Assembly (NCBI RefSeq): GCF_016592595.1 | Contig: NZ_AP012977.1 | Span: 496,001-560,000, forward strand | DNA length: 64,000 nucleotides | Direction of reading: 5' to 3' | Source: Abyssogena phaseoliformis symbiont OG214 | Lineage (GTDB): Bacteria > Pseudomonadota > Gammaproteobacteria > PS1 > Pseudothioglobaceae | In this document: positions 1 through 10,324 of the stretch, piece after piece | Layout of the letters: each line of letters begins with the position of its first letter | Numbering within the stretch: the first letter of the stretch is position 1 | Notes under the pieces: generated by a model | The model's input: only the letters and a program-made list of their open reading frames with translations | Database searches by the model: none | Told to the model about the DNA's origin: nothing | Program-made: the position numbers and the translations under genes

Positions 1-42
1 TAGTAACCTCCCAAGGGCAAGGGAAAAAAGGTTAAAAATTTA

Positions 43-303
43 GTGGTGACACATATTAAAAAACCTTTAAGTGAAATTATTGAGGCGTATTTTCCTGAAT
101 GGAAAGTAAACAATATTTCTAGCAATAGGAATATTTTAAAAACAGTTGTAACAATCATTCCTGGTGGAGGCGTTATAACCAGTGAGAATATTTTAAAAAA
201 TGTTTTTAAATTGATTAACAAACACCTAAACAATAAAATAACATTTAAAGTGCATAAAGTAAGCGCTGAAATATTTATTATTGATTTAGTAAATAAAAAA
301 TAG
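43..303 (+). CDS. Small protein upstream of pilN, possibly PilL-like C-terminus
   Basis: An 86-residue open frame that is already open from base 7, so the gene may begin outside the window. The sequence alternates charged and hydrophobic residues and has no signal peptide or membrane segment. It lies 9 bp before the pilN start. In R64-type plasmids pilL and pilM precede pilN, and the PilL C-terminus is a short TcpQ-like domain of similar size. The family link is inference from position and size only. Confidence 0.3.
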   Translation: MVTHIKKPLSEIIEAYFPEWKVNNISSNRNILKTVVTIIPGGGVITSENILKNVFKLINKHLNNKITFKVHKVSAEIFIIDLVNKK

Positions 304-311
304 GCACTACA

Positions 312-1680
312 ATGAAAATTATCTTAGTATTGTTATTACCTGCGTTTCTTTCATCTTGCTCTTTGAGTGACACCAATGATGACTTTAGCAAACTAGATAT
401 GGATGTCAAAACTTTAAAAATACCTATTTTCAAAGCCCAAATCTGAATTCAGATATATTTATCCAAGTGGCTAGGGTTTATTCGGATAAATCCAATCCAA
501 GATTAGAAAAAACAGTTAACATCTCTATCAAGTCACCAATCAATATTATTGCCGCCATTGATTTTGCTGATAGTTCTTTATCTGTATCAATAGATTCCAG
601 GGTTGATTTAAACAATAAGTTTGTTATTAATTTTAAAAATCAAACACTGAATAATTATTTTAACTACATAGAAAATATTACCGGATATAGCTTAAAGCTA
701 GAAAGCAGTATTGTCTATGTGAAGTCGATCGATTCAAAAACTTGGGGTTTACAGTCTTTGTCCATGAACACTCAACAAATTCAAACCAGTAGTAGGTCTG
801 ATATTAGCACTAATAGCAACACAGCAATCATTGTTGATGGCGCTAACAAAAATTGGGAGGACGTGGTTAATCATGTTAGGACGATCATGAATAGTGGCAC
901 TGTTAATAGTTCATCATCTTCAAGTGTATCCATTTTAAAAGCTCCAGTTGTTGTAGTGACGGATAATCAACAGTTAGGTACTATTTCAGTTATTGGCCTG
1001 CCAAACAAAATTAAACAAGTTGACGAGTGGATTAATCAATTAATAGATTCTTCAAATCGTCAAATACACCTACAAGTACAAGTACAAGTGCTCGATGTTA
1101 CGGTTGATGAATCAGTTGGACAAGGTATTAATTGGAATTTAATTTCTAAACAGTTTTCACAATTTCAAATAGGTAATAATGCTAGTCAAGTTATTGATGG
1201 CGCTGGCATTATCTGGATTGGAACACCTGCAGGTGCAGTTATTGACCTGGGTAAGAAAATTACACTTGATGTGATGCTCAACCTGCTGCGTAAGTAAGGT
1301 AAAGTTCGAGTAGATAACCAGCCAAATATAACTGTTACTAACGGTCGTTAGGCGTACATCACTACAGGTGTTGAATTTAGCTACGTCTCTTCGATTAATT
1401 CAACACCAGACGCTAAGGGTAAGGTTGTTACTACCTCAGAGATAGAGCGTATGAGTGTTGGTGTTGATATGCGAGTAACGCCAAAAATATTGCCAGATAA
1501 TCGAATTGTTGTGTCAATCGTGCCAGTGGTATCAAGCCTTAAATCTTACACAACTCTGAGCAGTGGATTCGGCTCATCTTTACAAGAGTTTAAAACACCA
1601 AATATTACGTTGCAAAAGCTTACAACACAGGTAATTGTAGAAAGTGGAAAGTGGGTGGATTGATTATTTTTACTTTGAAA
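312..1680 (+). pseudogene. pilN: PilN-type outer-membrane secretin of a type IVB pilus, broken
   Basis: Opens with a lipoprotein signal peptide ending in LSSCSL at 312-446. A one-base frameshift near 440 moves the frame into the long segment 467-1297. That segment carries secretin features: an ALNLLR-like stretch followed after a TAA (1295-1297) by GKVRV..QPNITVTNG, then a TAG near 1350, then the YITTGVEFSY region and a final beta-domain motif (TPKILPDNRIVVSI). The C-terminus is lost at about 1663. PilN secretins form the outer-membrane pore for the thin pilus used in liquid mating of IncI plasmids. Both in-frame stops sit where secretins commonly have Gln. Family assignment is good; the gene is certainly inactive as full-length protein. 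Confidence 0.8.
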
Positions 1681-1730
1681 TTGACGAACAGGTAAAAATA
1701 CAAAAAACAACATTTCATACAGATGAGCTT

Positions 1731-2564
1731 ATGGAAAACTGTTTTTCAAAGTCAAAATCATTTAAAGCATTATCAACCAAGGAGGTGCTAGAGGTATTAA
1801 GACATTCACACATGCTTCTTAAAAACACAAAATGGCACCCTGATTCTTTTTCAACAGAAGACTCTTATACTAAAAAGGCCATTGATGGTGATCAACCCTG
1901 GAACATGTTTACACCGATTCAAGAGATTTTAGCAGTAAGAAAGGCTATCAATATCATGTAACACAAGCTTTTAACAGAGAAGCCTAAAGAGCGGATACCT
2001 GATAGAAATATAGAATTGCAAGAAGAAAACGAAAATCTTGCCTATGAGAATAGGATTATGGCTGAATTTTTAGTCTCGCTTGGGATTGATAAAGACAATA
2101 TTAGTGACATTATTAACTATGAATTGAGTGGAGACTTAGCTGTTAAAAGAATAGTTGATATGTTTTACGAAGTTGAAAAAATACACTGGGAAAAGTCTAA
2201 TGAACCAATAGAGCATGTTTTCCATTCATTACGTTATTTAAAAAACTTGGTTACTAAAGATACACCTATTATGAAAAATAAGGATCTAGCTTCTAATGGT
2301 GGCAACTACATTAACAGTCTTGTCCGATAGCTAGAAGAAAAACAAATGGTCTGTTTTCAAAACCATCAAGGGCAAATAGTAACTATTGAACTCGTTGAAG
2401 ATGGATACTCCATGAGAATAATTGAGCAAGATAATGAAGTGGTAGAATTATACCGTGAAGAAGATGGCGGTCTTTGCACAGGAGGGGCTATAGATGCCGT
2501 TGAATGGTGTATGGAATGGGGTTTGGATAAAGAAGACAATACCAAGTCTAAGCTAAAAATGTAA
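1731..2564 (+). pseudogene. Unknown element protein with coiled coil, two in-frame stops
   Basis: One continuous frame of about 277 codons, interrupted only by TAA at 1959-1961 and TAG at 2328-2330. Reading through both stops gives a coherent protein with a Glu/Asn-rich, coiled-coil-like central part (QEENENLAYENR) and an acidic C-terminus (YREEDGGLCTGG). Both stops could derive from Gln codons by a single C to T change. The start is uncertain because pilN is truncated just upstream; 1731 is the first good ATG. I do not recognise the family. Confidence 0.45.
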
Positions 2565-2578
2565 ATAAAGGGGCGGAG

Positions 2579-3186
2579 ATGATGGAAGATAACAAAAATA
2601 GTTTTACTTGGAATCTTACTCCTGTTGAACTATATCATCCAGATGAAAATTCATATGAATTAGGGGATGAGTATTTATTTAGCAATGGGTCGGCAAGTAG
2701 GATGTGTGAAGAAATGGATGTACAGTTAAGAGGAATTATAAACATAAATAATTCTAGTTTAGGCGGTGATAAATCTTTGCTTATTAGGTACATTTACAAT
2801 AATAAACAGGGTTATGTCTGTTTTCTGCTGATAATCAACAAGGGGTTTACCCTGTCGCTTTAATTGATGATGAGAGTAGTTTGTCTATTGATAATATTGA
2901 TAATATTGATTTTAGAGATGGTTACAATCCAATTAAAAAAGAGTTCAAGCCTATAAATAAAGAGGTGTTTAATTTATTTTCTACTGCTCAAAAAGCTTTT
3001 AATGAGCTCAACTATCCACAAAATAATAGTGAATACCAGGTTTTAACAACCAGTGTAAATAATCAGATTACAACGAAAAAGTTCTACAAAGATGATGATG
3101 CTATCACTTACTTGCAAGATATGCAGATTGAGGCTGAGAACCCACATGAAAAAATATTAAAGCTTGAGCTTGTTGAGTTGAAATAA
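2579..3186 (+). pseudogene. Unknown acidic protein split by one frameshift
   Basis: An RBS-like GGGGCGGAG precedes ATG ATG at 2579. The first 94 residues run to 2863. The second part is open in another frame from about 2821 to 3186, and joining near 2815 gives a smooth 200-residue sequence (NKQGYVCF followed by SADNQQGVYPV). It is acidic, soluble and without signal peptide. It follows the previous gene by 14 bp on the same strand, so both probably belonged to one transcription unit of the element. No family recognised. Confidence 0.45.
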
Positions 3187-3228
3187 TGTTTCAACTTTGA
3201 TAAAAAAAGCAAGCCCAAGCATGTAAAT

Positions 3229-3505
3229 GAGTATTCAAGAAAAGTATAATGCAATGCAAGCAGCGTCTAAACAAAGCTTCATCCCCCTCCTACCCTCGTT
3301 CTAATGATAAAGTAGCTTCAGAAGAGTCGATTGCTTGCATACAGGAGAGCACAAAAATATTTGGATTCAATTTAAGAAGACCTGTTTTTAGTCCACTTAA
3401 TAAAACAAACATCCGTCAAGCATCTTGTCTTACGCCAAAAGGTGTTGATATGTTAAAAAAACATAAGCACGAATCGTCTAATAATGCTATTTTTCTGAGT
3501 ATATA
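3229..3505 (+). pseudogene. Short unknown protein, probably frameshifted
   Basis: ATG at 3229 opens MSIQEKYNAMQAASK and stops after 25 residues. An overlapping frame from 3249 runs 85 residues to 3506 and carries the sequence that seems to continue it (PRSNDKVASEESIACIQES). Its 3' end lies inside the left arm of the perfect 19-bp inverted repeat at 3478-3523. No family recognised and no membrane segment seen. Confidence 0.3.
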
Positions 3506-3523
3506 GAAAAATAGCATTATTAG
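3478..3523. terminator. Perfect 19-bp inverted repeat, possible bidirectional terminator
   Basis: Left arm 3478-3496 and right arm 3505-3523 are exact reverse complements around an 8-nt loop (gagtatat). The arms carry a T-run on the loop side rather than at the base, so it is not a textbook intrinsic terminator. It could act as a transcription barrier between the plus-strand genes, or be a recombination or transposon scar. Confidence 0.5.
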
Positions 3524-3667
3524 AATTAAAATCTGGTATTCCAAAGCAAGTTAAACGGGTGAAAACAGAGGATGTTAATTTTCCAGAAGGGTTTCAAACT
3601 GGGTAAAAGAACAAAAATGGCGAAGAGAGCAATATGACAATCATTATATTATAATAGTATTAGCGGG

Positions 3668-3922
3668 GTGTTTGATGACTATAAATCACCTACCTACAAT
3701 GTATATGATGGGGATAAGGCGATTATCAAAATAATGCAAAAAACTAAATTAGGGACTCCGGCAACACAGATTGACAACACTCAAAGGTTTATTAAGTTGA
3801 AGCTTTACAATTCTAAAGATTTAAAGCTGACACAAAAAGGTGAAATATTTATTTACAAGATAGAAAATCAACACAATGCAACGTCAGTTAATATGTCTGA
3901 TGCGTTATTAGATAGGCAGTAA
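3668..3922 (+). CDS. Hypothetical protein, 84 residues
   Basis: A short frame rich in Lys, Asp and Asn with no signal peptide or membrane helix. The start is uncertain: upstream sequence 3524-3667 is degenerate and the first codon used here is not ATG. The gene ends in TAA just before an untranslatable stretch and the convergent minus-strand block. It may be a remnant of a longer protein. No family recognised. Confidence 0.3.
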   Translation: MFDDYKSPTYNVYDGDKAIIKIMQKTKLGTPATQIDNTQRFIKLKLYNSKDLKLTQKGEIFIYKIENQHNATSVNMSDALLDRQ

Positions 3923-4066
3923 CAGGAGCAAAAAAGAACGGGGGTGTTGTCATAAAATCTATTAATACTATTATTGGCAGTAAAAACAGGAAAAGATTAA
4001 TGATTATGTGATTAGCTTTAAGATGAAAGAGGCTTTTGGCGTTCCAGTTTTAAAAAGTAAGCTTCT

Positions 4067-5092
4067 TTAATTCTTTAGCATTTCCTCATACTTGTCATTT
4101 GATAGCTTTTCTATTACCGTCATTACTGGAGAAATTTGCGGCTCGTAGTTGGCTTGTTTGTCATGCAACTCAACTTGAAAGTGTTCAGTGACAGCAATAG
4201 ATCTTATCCATGCCTCTTTTCGTCCTAGTTGATTAAGTGCATAAAACAAAACCCTATTCATTGGCTTTAGCCAAATAAATTCTGGCATAGGTATTTTACC
4301 TGCGCTTAATCTTGTCTGGTTGAATGCACCTAAAAGTAAAGTGTTGGCTAAAGCTGGCAACATTGGTTTTCTTGTTAAAGCGCCAAGACTTGCCAGATAA
4401 ATCGATTAACTCATTAGATTCGTCTCGCATGATCATGACTCTATAAATAAAAATACATAATAAAATTTTGCTAGAGTTTGGCCATTGATAAATATCCTCT
4501 ATTGTTTTGACATGATGGCCCAGCTGTTCTTTTAAGATCTCTTCGGCTACATTTTTATTGTAGCTGCCTTTTTAAGGCTAATTTTGTAATGCTTTAAAAA
4601 CTCATAAGGCTTCATTGCTCTTGCCCATCGACTATCAATAAGACTGGACTTATCCGGCCTATCTTCAATGGCAACAGGACGCATATAGTCACAATCTTGG
4701 GCTTGTAGCTTAATCAAATCTTCAAGGTTTAATTGATCAGTTGAAGTGATGGGTTTTCTTATTTTTATATTGTTAATCACATTAAATATAAAATAGATAA
4801 GAGTAAGAATATCGATAGTCGGCACTGCAATTCTGCTGTTTAGTCCCCAAACTGTCAAGAAAGCAACTTCTTTTCTATGGCGGTAAACTTCCTTAAGTTC
4901 CGTGTAGTTTGGTTCAAAAATGCCACTTAAAAAAGATAGCCATGAGCTGTCCATCATATAATTTAGACTGATTAATGTTGGCGCAATAAAACCAGGGAAT
5001 AAGGTAAGAAAATAACTAAGGGCTGCAAGTATAATTGCAACTATAACAAATGTCTCGTTAGTGTCTGAATGTTGCTGTCCTTGTTGGTTCAT
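4067..5092 (-). pseudogene. dotM: DotM/IcmP (R64 TrbA) coupling-complex protein, frameshifted
   Basis: ATG at 5092 starts a polar tail (MNQQGQQHSD) followed by a hydrophobic segment, an extended region, a second hydrophobic segment (IDILTLIYFIFNVINNI) and the DotM-like motif DSRWARAMKPYEFLKHYK. The frame stops at 4547. The C-terminal part resumes at 4363-4067 with FIWLKPMNRVLFYALNQLGR, which matches the DotM consensus for a WLK..DR.LWY.LN..GR stretch. DotM is an inner-membrane member of the type IV coupling complex that recruits substrates. Here 4364-4546 is out of frame, so the protein is broken. The start overlaps the stop of the preceding gene by 4 bp. Confidence 0.8.
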
Positions 5093-5475
5093 GGTTCTGC
5101 TTGTTGTTCGCCTATGATATTTAATTTTTTATCATTAAAAACAAGCAATATAAATCTAATTAACGAAAATTTATTAGATATTTTGTAACCATATCCTTTT
5201 GCTAAATATATCTGATTAATAATAAAGTTCAGCTGCTCAACAGTGGCATTATCAAGAATACGGAAAGCCTCAGTTGTAGTTTTCTTATTGTTGGTATCAT
5301 TCTCTAAATTTCTAAATTTAGAGAATATGTTGAAAAATTCATCACCACCTATATTGTCGGCGCAATTAAAGCCGTTTATCATTACGCCTCTGAATAATAA
5401 GGACTTAGATGGGAAAAGATTGTAGCCATCACGTTCAAACTGCTGCTTAATTTTAACCAGCACTTCTTTTTCCAC
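5089..5475 (-). CDS. Unknown 128-residue protein in the tra block
   Basis: Intact frame starting MEKEVLVKIKQQFERDGYN, with a basic amphipathic N-terminus, no signal peptide and one moderately hydrophobic stretch near the C-terminus (FSLIRFILLVFN). It lies between the broken 5552-6800 gene and dotM and overlaps dotM by 4 bp, so it is a member of the conjugation operon. In R64 this interval holds small, poorly conserved genes. A perfect 13-bp inverted repeat lies inside the coding region (5299-5326). Function unknown. Confidence 0.45.
   Translation of the reverse strand: MEKEVLVKIKQQFERDGYNLFPSKSLLFRGVMINGFNCADNIGGDEFFNIFSKFRNLENDTNNKKTTTEAFRILDNATVEQLNFIINQIYLAKGYGYKISNKFSLIRFILLVFNDKKLNIIGEQQAEP
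5299..5326. repeat. Perfect 13-bp inverted repeat inside a coding region
   Basis: ATTCTCTAAATTT at 5299-5311 and its exact complement at 5314-5326 are separated by two bases, giving an AT-rich cruciform-prone palindrome. It lies within the 5089-5475 gene, so the amino acids it encodes (LENDTN..KF..F side) are constrained by it or it arose by duplication and inversion. Confidence 0.6.
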
Positions 5476-5551
5476 ATCTCTGGCCTAAACATTGAATCCT
5501 GCTTTCTTCGTGAGAATGTATAAGTTTATAATAGTTCGCTTTATCGGTCAT

Positions 5552-6800
5552 TTATTTAACACCTGTTTCCTCTAACTTTAATAAAATATTTTTATTCATA
5601 GTTATAAATTTATCCAGATAGCCCATTGAGCACATATAGGCGTGCATTAGTTCGACAGAATTTTGCTCGGGTTTTTTAACATGTTCAAATGTTTGCCAAT
5701 ATAGAATTGGCGGCGACAGTTGTGATATTTGTGCAACCCTTGATACTCTATCATAAAAATTATCAGGTGTAATTGATTCGTTAAGTTGTGGGGCCCTAAT
5801 AACAACCTTATCCATACCGTAAGCAAAAACCCACCACGAATCAGTCTGTAGATCCTGAAATTCACCTGTTGACGAAGATTGCAGCGCAGACAGTAGTGTT
5901 TTTAATTTAATCAAGCTGTTTAGATACGCTCCGGCTGCTGATTTACTTGATCTCTCATTGATATAATATCCTTTATTAATAGATTCAAGTAAATGCATTT
6001 CTATGAACCCTGGTAAAAAAGCAAGTGACCAGCCACTACCAGGTGAATTACACTCATCTTGTATTTTTTTGGTACAGTAAGAATAATGAATGCTCCACAG
6101 TATCGTCAGCAATCAAAATATCAGAGATTTGATAATCTTCTAAGTGATCTTTAAGTGTTATAAGCTCAAACTCTGTCAACCAATTAAACATGGTGTCACC
6201 TAAAAAGTTATTGCTACTTTTAATTCCACCAAAGGCTAATAGTCTGGAAATAATAGGGCTTGTTTTTTGAAGTTTACTCGACAAAACATGGCCTTACCTT
6301 TAGCTTGGTTTTCTTCGACATATTTAATAGGTTCGTCAAATTCAGACAGTGACACTTTTTGCCAGTTATCACTTGGTATAGACTCTTTTATTAAAAAATT
6401 AACAAACACTTGCCTTTGGTGATTGAACACAACAGGCTTTGTCTGTAACTCGTTTTTTTGGTGCATCTGGATGTTCTTCGGTTGAAATCCAAGAACGAGA
6501 GCAAGCGACAATTGTATCAGGCAATAACTCTGCTGAATTACTAACAATATCATTGACAGCTTTTTTAATATTAATTAGCTTGATATCATTAGTGGCACAA
6601 GCATATATTGCCTGTGCAAATGAATCGTACGAAAAAATATCAATTATACTTAACTGCTTAGCAACATCATCAACAAGCAAGAACTTATTAGTAAAGGCGA
6701 CAACACCTTTAAGAATGTCGTGCAGCAGAGTAAACGATGTTTTTAAGTTGTCTTGGTTTAAGTGTTTCTCTGCTGATAAAATCTTTGATATTTAAGCCAT
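5552..6800 (-). pseudogene. Conjugation protein at the traV/traW position, multiply broken
   Basis: ATG at 6798-6800 overlaps the stop of the upstream gene, and codon 3 is TAA (ATG GCT TAA). Reading on gives ISKILSAEKHLNQDNLKTS and an Ala/Ile-rich segment. The frame then shifts near 6400, 6280 and 6060 into the long C-terminal part 6112-5552 (FLPGFIEMHLLESINKG, DSWWVFAYGMDKVVIRAPQ). Joined, the protein would be about 410 residues. R64 traW is of similar size and occupies this operon position. There is no Walker motif, so it is not DotL or DotO. Identity is inference from synteny. Confidence 0.45.
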
Positions 6801-7097
6801 TCTTATTTCGAAAAAGTTATCTTTAATAAATCGTGAATCTTTAAGTCCATTTTTACTTAAATCATAGCCACTATAATTAGTCCAAAACAGAGTGTTTCCA
6901 GCAGGAATTTCGGCTGTTGAGTTAAACTTAACAAGGTTTTCATTTAAGTAAAAAACCTCTATTTCTATCAATAAAGAAAATAATACCAAAATTAATATTA
7001 AGTAGTTGACTAGACATTTTCTTTTAGAACCCACCAGAATTTGAAAAAGTAGCTGCATCTGTTTGCCCAAGAATAGACTGTTGGGCAACAAGAACAA
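6792..7097 (-). CDS. Small membrane protein of the tra block
   Basis: The frame is open from 7097, but the part before about 7017 overlaps the upstream icmD-like gene, so the true start is probably near 7017. It then has one membrane helix (CLVNYLILILVLFSLLIEI) and a periplasmic tail (AEIPAGNTLFWTNYSGYDL). No ATG lies at the likely start in this frame; an ATG one frame away (MSSQLLN) suggests an N-terminal frameshift. Its position matches traS/traT of R64. The stop overlaps the next gene's start. Confidence 0.35.
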   Translation of the reverse strand: MFLLPNSLFLGKQMQLLFQILVGSKRKCLVNYLILILVLFSLLIEIEVFYLNENLVKFNSTAEIPAGNTLFWTNYSGYDLSKNGLKDSRFIKDNFFEIRMA

Positions 7098-7404
7098 CTA
7101 TTGCAATGCCAATAAGCGAAATACCACCGATTATCATTACTATGCCTTTCTTGTTGTCACCAGGTTGTTTTTGTCTGCTGTCTTTGGTTAAGGTGATAAT
7201 TCCACCTATTGCAAGGGTCAGACCGGCAATTCCGGCAGCAGATAAAAGAAGTGTTTTAATTGATGAAGCCTGCGACACAAGGTTTTCAGCTATTCCTCCG
7301 GCATTTTTAACGGCAGCCTTACTTGTTGATGTTAAAGTAAACACAAGCATTCCAACGGCTGTTTGTATTTTTCTTTTTACTATTTGTTGATTTTGAGTTT
7401 TCAT
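7024..7404 (-). CDS. IcmD/DotP-like (R64 TraR) small inner-membrane protein
   Basis: Intact 126 residues. A cleavable or membrane-anchored N-terminal helix (TAVGMLVFTLTSTSKAA) is followed by two hydrophobic segments (TLLLSAAGIAGLTLAIGGII and GIVMIIGGISLIGIAIVVLV). They are separated by a charged loop, TKDSRQKQPGDNKKG. This two-helix pattern with a KxxxxxP loop is typical of the IcmC/IcmD group, whose members are needed for type IVB secretion but have no known catalytic role. Position after the TraQ-like gene agrees with R64 traQ-traR. A good AAGAAGGGGAT ribosome site precedes ATG. Confidence 0.55.
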   Translation of the reverse strand: MKTQNQQIVKRKIQTAVGMLVFTLTSTSKAAVKNAGGIAENLVSQASSIKTLLLSAAGIAGLTLAIGGIITLTKDSRQKQPGDNKKGIVMIIGGISLIGIAIVVLVAQQSILGQTDAATFSNSGGF

Positions 7405-7433
7405 ACTCGATCCCCTTCTTGGTTATAAAATTG

Positions 7434-7934
7434 TTATAAAAATTTAAATGAAAATGTAGCCTTTATGACAGCTAAAACCCATTTAAGATTAATTAGTAAT
7501 GCTGAAAAGATTATTGACATAATGAGTTTAAGGTCTTTTTCTTGACGCTGAGAACTGCTAGATGATAGCTTTACGAGCACTTTAAATACGCTCCATGTAC
7601 CGATTAAGATTAATATTGCAAATACACTAGAAATAATCGCTTCTTTCCAATGACTGTTTTGAGCTTTTTGTACGTATCTACCCATTTCCCCTTTGGGAGA
7701 TACAACTTCGTTTACAAAAGTTATTGATGCAAGATCTATGATATTAGCAAAAACAGTCAGTAGTACACCTATCATAGTCATTCTTATAAAGTCACCCCTA
7801 TTCCGTGGATCTCTATTCGTTGTAAGACTAAATATTTCACGAACAGTAAAGAAAATTCCTAGCAAATTAGCCAGGACAAATACCAGCTCAAGTATTGATG
7901 GTAGATTGCCTAAAAAACTGAGTAGATATTCCAT
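7434..7934 (-). CDS. TraQ/IcmC-like multi-spanning membrane protein
   Basis: Intact 166-residue protein with about four hydrophobic segments: ILELVFVLANLLGIFFTV, MTMIGVLLTVFANIIDLA, ISSVFAILILIGTWSVF and LIMSIIFSALLINLKWVL. A Ser-rich linker (LSSSSSQRQEKD) separates the last two. It sits between dotG and the icmD-like gene, the place of traQ in R64 (IcmC/DotE group). The assignment rests on topology and operon order. It is one of the few undamaged genes of the transfer block. Confidence 0.45.
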   Translation of the reverse strand: MEYLLSFLGNLPSILELVFVLANLLGIFFTVREIFSLTTNRDPRNRGDFIRMTMIGVLLTVFANIIDLASITFVNEVVSPKGEMGRYVQKAQNSHWKEAIISSVFAILILIGTWSVFKVLVKLSSSSSQRQEKDLKLIMSIIFSALLINLKWVLAVIKATFSFKFL

Positions 7935-7935
7935 A

Positions 7936-9239
7936 TTAGATTGACGACAATGCTATTATTTTCAGTAAACTTTTTTTACTTTTAAAAACTGTAATGGGGG
8001 GGTTTTCTCCTTTTGAAAAAACAGTTTTTAAGACATTAACACCACCTTTGAGCAATCCTGCAATCACTTGTTTATCGCCACCTTCATAAGTTTGACTAAC
8101 GATATCATCATTAGTGCTAGGGGTTGTTCTGTTAATCCCTTGATTGATATACAAGTCTGCGGCCTTTCCCATGCCGCCCAACAAGACTGGTATGACAAGT
8201 CTCTGGAAGTAATGGTTATCAACATTATCTGCCACACCTGCTAAGTCGGAATCTATATCAATGGCAATAGCTTAAAATGGTTTAGTGATGCCATCAATAT
8301 CGATATTATTAAAAGTTAGCACCATTTTGTCAAACATGGCGTTGTGCTCCATGGCTCCTATTAAAGTTGCGTCAGATAATTTATTATCAGAAACAATATG
8401 TGCAATTACGGTTGTTTGAAAATCTGTATTAAGGTTGAAGGCCAGTCTTGCATAGAAAACATCCCCAACATAAATATCTTTTTTAGTATTTTTTTCTTTA
8501 CTGGTGTCAATATCTCCCGCTAATTCATTGACACTTCTATTGTTCACTATGGAGTCAGGAGTGTTTTTTGCCTCAGTAAAATCATAATAGCCAGCAGTAT
8601 CACCACTGGGCTCGACAACCTTTTAAGTAGATTTTGATATTCTTCAAGCTTACTTTGTAAAACAGAATTATCAACTTGTGTTGGCGCTGTTCGTTGTGTT
8701 TGATAAAGCGGAGATCTTTTTTGGCGGGTTTGGTAGCTATTGGATTTTTAACAAACAAAGTAGGGAGCTCGTTATTTTCCTCTATCTGTTTGTTCATTTT
8801 TGGTGGAGAGATTGTCGTTATTAGTTTATCTTTTCTTATCACTTTGGCGATAAAATTATTGCCAGTATTTTTGGCAAATACAACCGAGTCCCTTTCATCC
8901 TTTTTAACATTATCGAAAATAAGGTCTGTCAATTTTTCTTCTTCAATAAGGTTGCCGTGGAGCACAACACCAGGTGGTATGTTGTTATCTATTTTTGATA
9001 TACCAGTATTAACACTATCAGGCGTTTGTTTGCCAGAGATCGTATTTACAATATAGTTGCCAAAAATAATAACAACCACAAAGAATGACAATAAAATAAA
9101 AAGTGTTTTTTGTTTCTGGTTATATTTTTTTAAATTTAGATAAATTGCCAGTTTTACCGTTTACTCCAGTATCCCCGGTAATATTATTTTCGTCAGGTCT
9201 GCGCTGCTTACCTGTTGCTTCAATCTTGTCATTCATCAT
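7936..9239 (-). pseudogene. dotG: DotG/IcmE (R64 TraO) core-complex protein, broken
   Basis: ATG at 9237-9239 starts a charged cytoplasmic tail (MNDKIEATGKQRRPDEN). After a frameshift near 9130 comes a single membrane helix (SFFVVVIIFGNYIVN) and a periplasmic repeat-like region. The conserved beta-barrel domain is split into 8547-8272 (YVGDVFYARLAFNLNTDF, VLTFNNIDIDG) and 8235-7936. DotG is the VirB10-like channel protein linking inner and outer membrane in type IVB systems. At least three frame breaks make it inactive. The usual C-terminal GILFMADV-type ending is replaced by an out-of-frame tail. Confidence 0.75.
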
Positions 9240-9253
9240 TAAATTTGCATTAG

Positions 9254-10060
9254 TTAATAAAAATTAATAGGGACTTCTACATCTTGTCCATTGTCATTCA
9301 CCATTAGTAATAATGGTGCTTTTGGTATTTTGTATGCATTAAACCTACCTTTCGTAACAATGCTTATTGGTTCTGGCGCTAGTAAATTAGCGTCAGATCT
9401 TATAAAGATAAATCCAGAATTTATAGATTGATAAACATCTAAAACATTGATGTGATAGTCTTGATGCTTAATACCGACAACTTGTTCATATTTATTTGGT
9501 GCAATTCTAGATAATACTGATAGCAACTCTTTATCTTCATTAATAAAATTACTATCAAACGCCTCTTTTTTATCTATCCTTTCTTTTTTGAGGCCAGATT
9601 TTCTTCGGTTACAATAATCACGTATCGATCATATTTAATTGGGGCTGCCAATTATTTTTGGCGAGAATAAAACAATATTTCCCATGTTGTTTTTGTTTTC
9701 TGGCTTAGCTTGTATTGTTGATACGATATTATCGCTACCCTTAGAAATTAAAGATATACTCCATGGTTTGTTATTCTGATCAACAAGTTCAAGTGATACA
9801 TCAAAACCTTTTTGCATATTAATTACAACTGACTTTGCACCAGGGCGGGTGGAGGCATAAACAATAGTAGAGCTTAGGTCAAGTGGCAAGGTTTCATCAA
9901 GATTGATAGCCTGTTGCTTGTTTTTAATAAACATCTTAAGATCTCTAATCTCTTCGACTGTTAAAGAGGTTTTTGTGACTTCTTTAACAACGTCTTGACG
10001 CTCTCCAGCAAAGATTGAAATTGAAATAACAAGTGTAAAAATAGCGATAAGTGTTTACAT
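9254..10060 (-). pseudogene. dotH: DotH/IcmK (R64 TraN) core-complex protein, broken
   Basis: ATG at 10058-10060 is followed directly by TAA, then a good signal peptide (TLIAIFTLVISISIFAGE). The family core includes STIVYASTRPGAKSVV and LVDQNNKPWSISLIS, matching the DotH pattern of a short turn before PW. A frameshift near 9640 leads to the C-terminal part (ANLLAPEPISIVTKGRFNAY, PLLLMVNDNGQDVEVP). DotH is the VirB9-like periplasmic protein of the outer-membrane core complex. Immediately upstream is icmT and downstream dotG. traL and traM, expected between icmT and dotH in R64, are absent here and found near 44 kb. Confidence 0.75.
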
Positions 10061-10072
10061 AATTTTTTATTT

Positions 10073-10324
10073 TTAGTAGTTGTTAATAAAGGACTGTTTT
10101 AAAAATCTAATATTAGAAATGGTTCTACGGTAAACAAAAGACAATCCCTAGCCTTTGTTTTTTAAATAAAATGAGAACGTCACTAAAGTTAGAGTCCATA
10201 CTGAGAAAAATATCATATTTTAAAAACCGATAAATAACAGTGGAAACAGCATTAACAAGATCATTGATCCTGGAATACCAAAAATTGATATTGGATTGCT
10301 TGTTGCTGACCAATGGGTAATCAT
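10073..10324 (-). pseudogene. icmT: IcmT/TraK-like small membrane protein with internal stops
   Basis: ATG at 10322-10324 overlaps the dotB stop (ATGA). The 83-codon frame to 10073 contains two nonsense codons. Its start, ITHWSATSNPISIFGI, parallels the IcmT pattern HWR..s.P.RFF.ID, followed by a hydrophobic stretch (LLMLFPLLFI) and a second one (FSVWTLTLVTFSFYL). Length fits IcmT (about 86 residues). The position after dotB is that of R64 traK. Function in the family is assistance to type IVB secretion at the inner membrane. Confidence 0.5.

Noticed and set aside
5552-6800. Assignment of this gene to DotL or DotO ATPase
   Set aside because: No Walker motifs are visible, and DotO is found separately at 14-17 kb.
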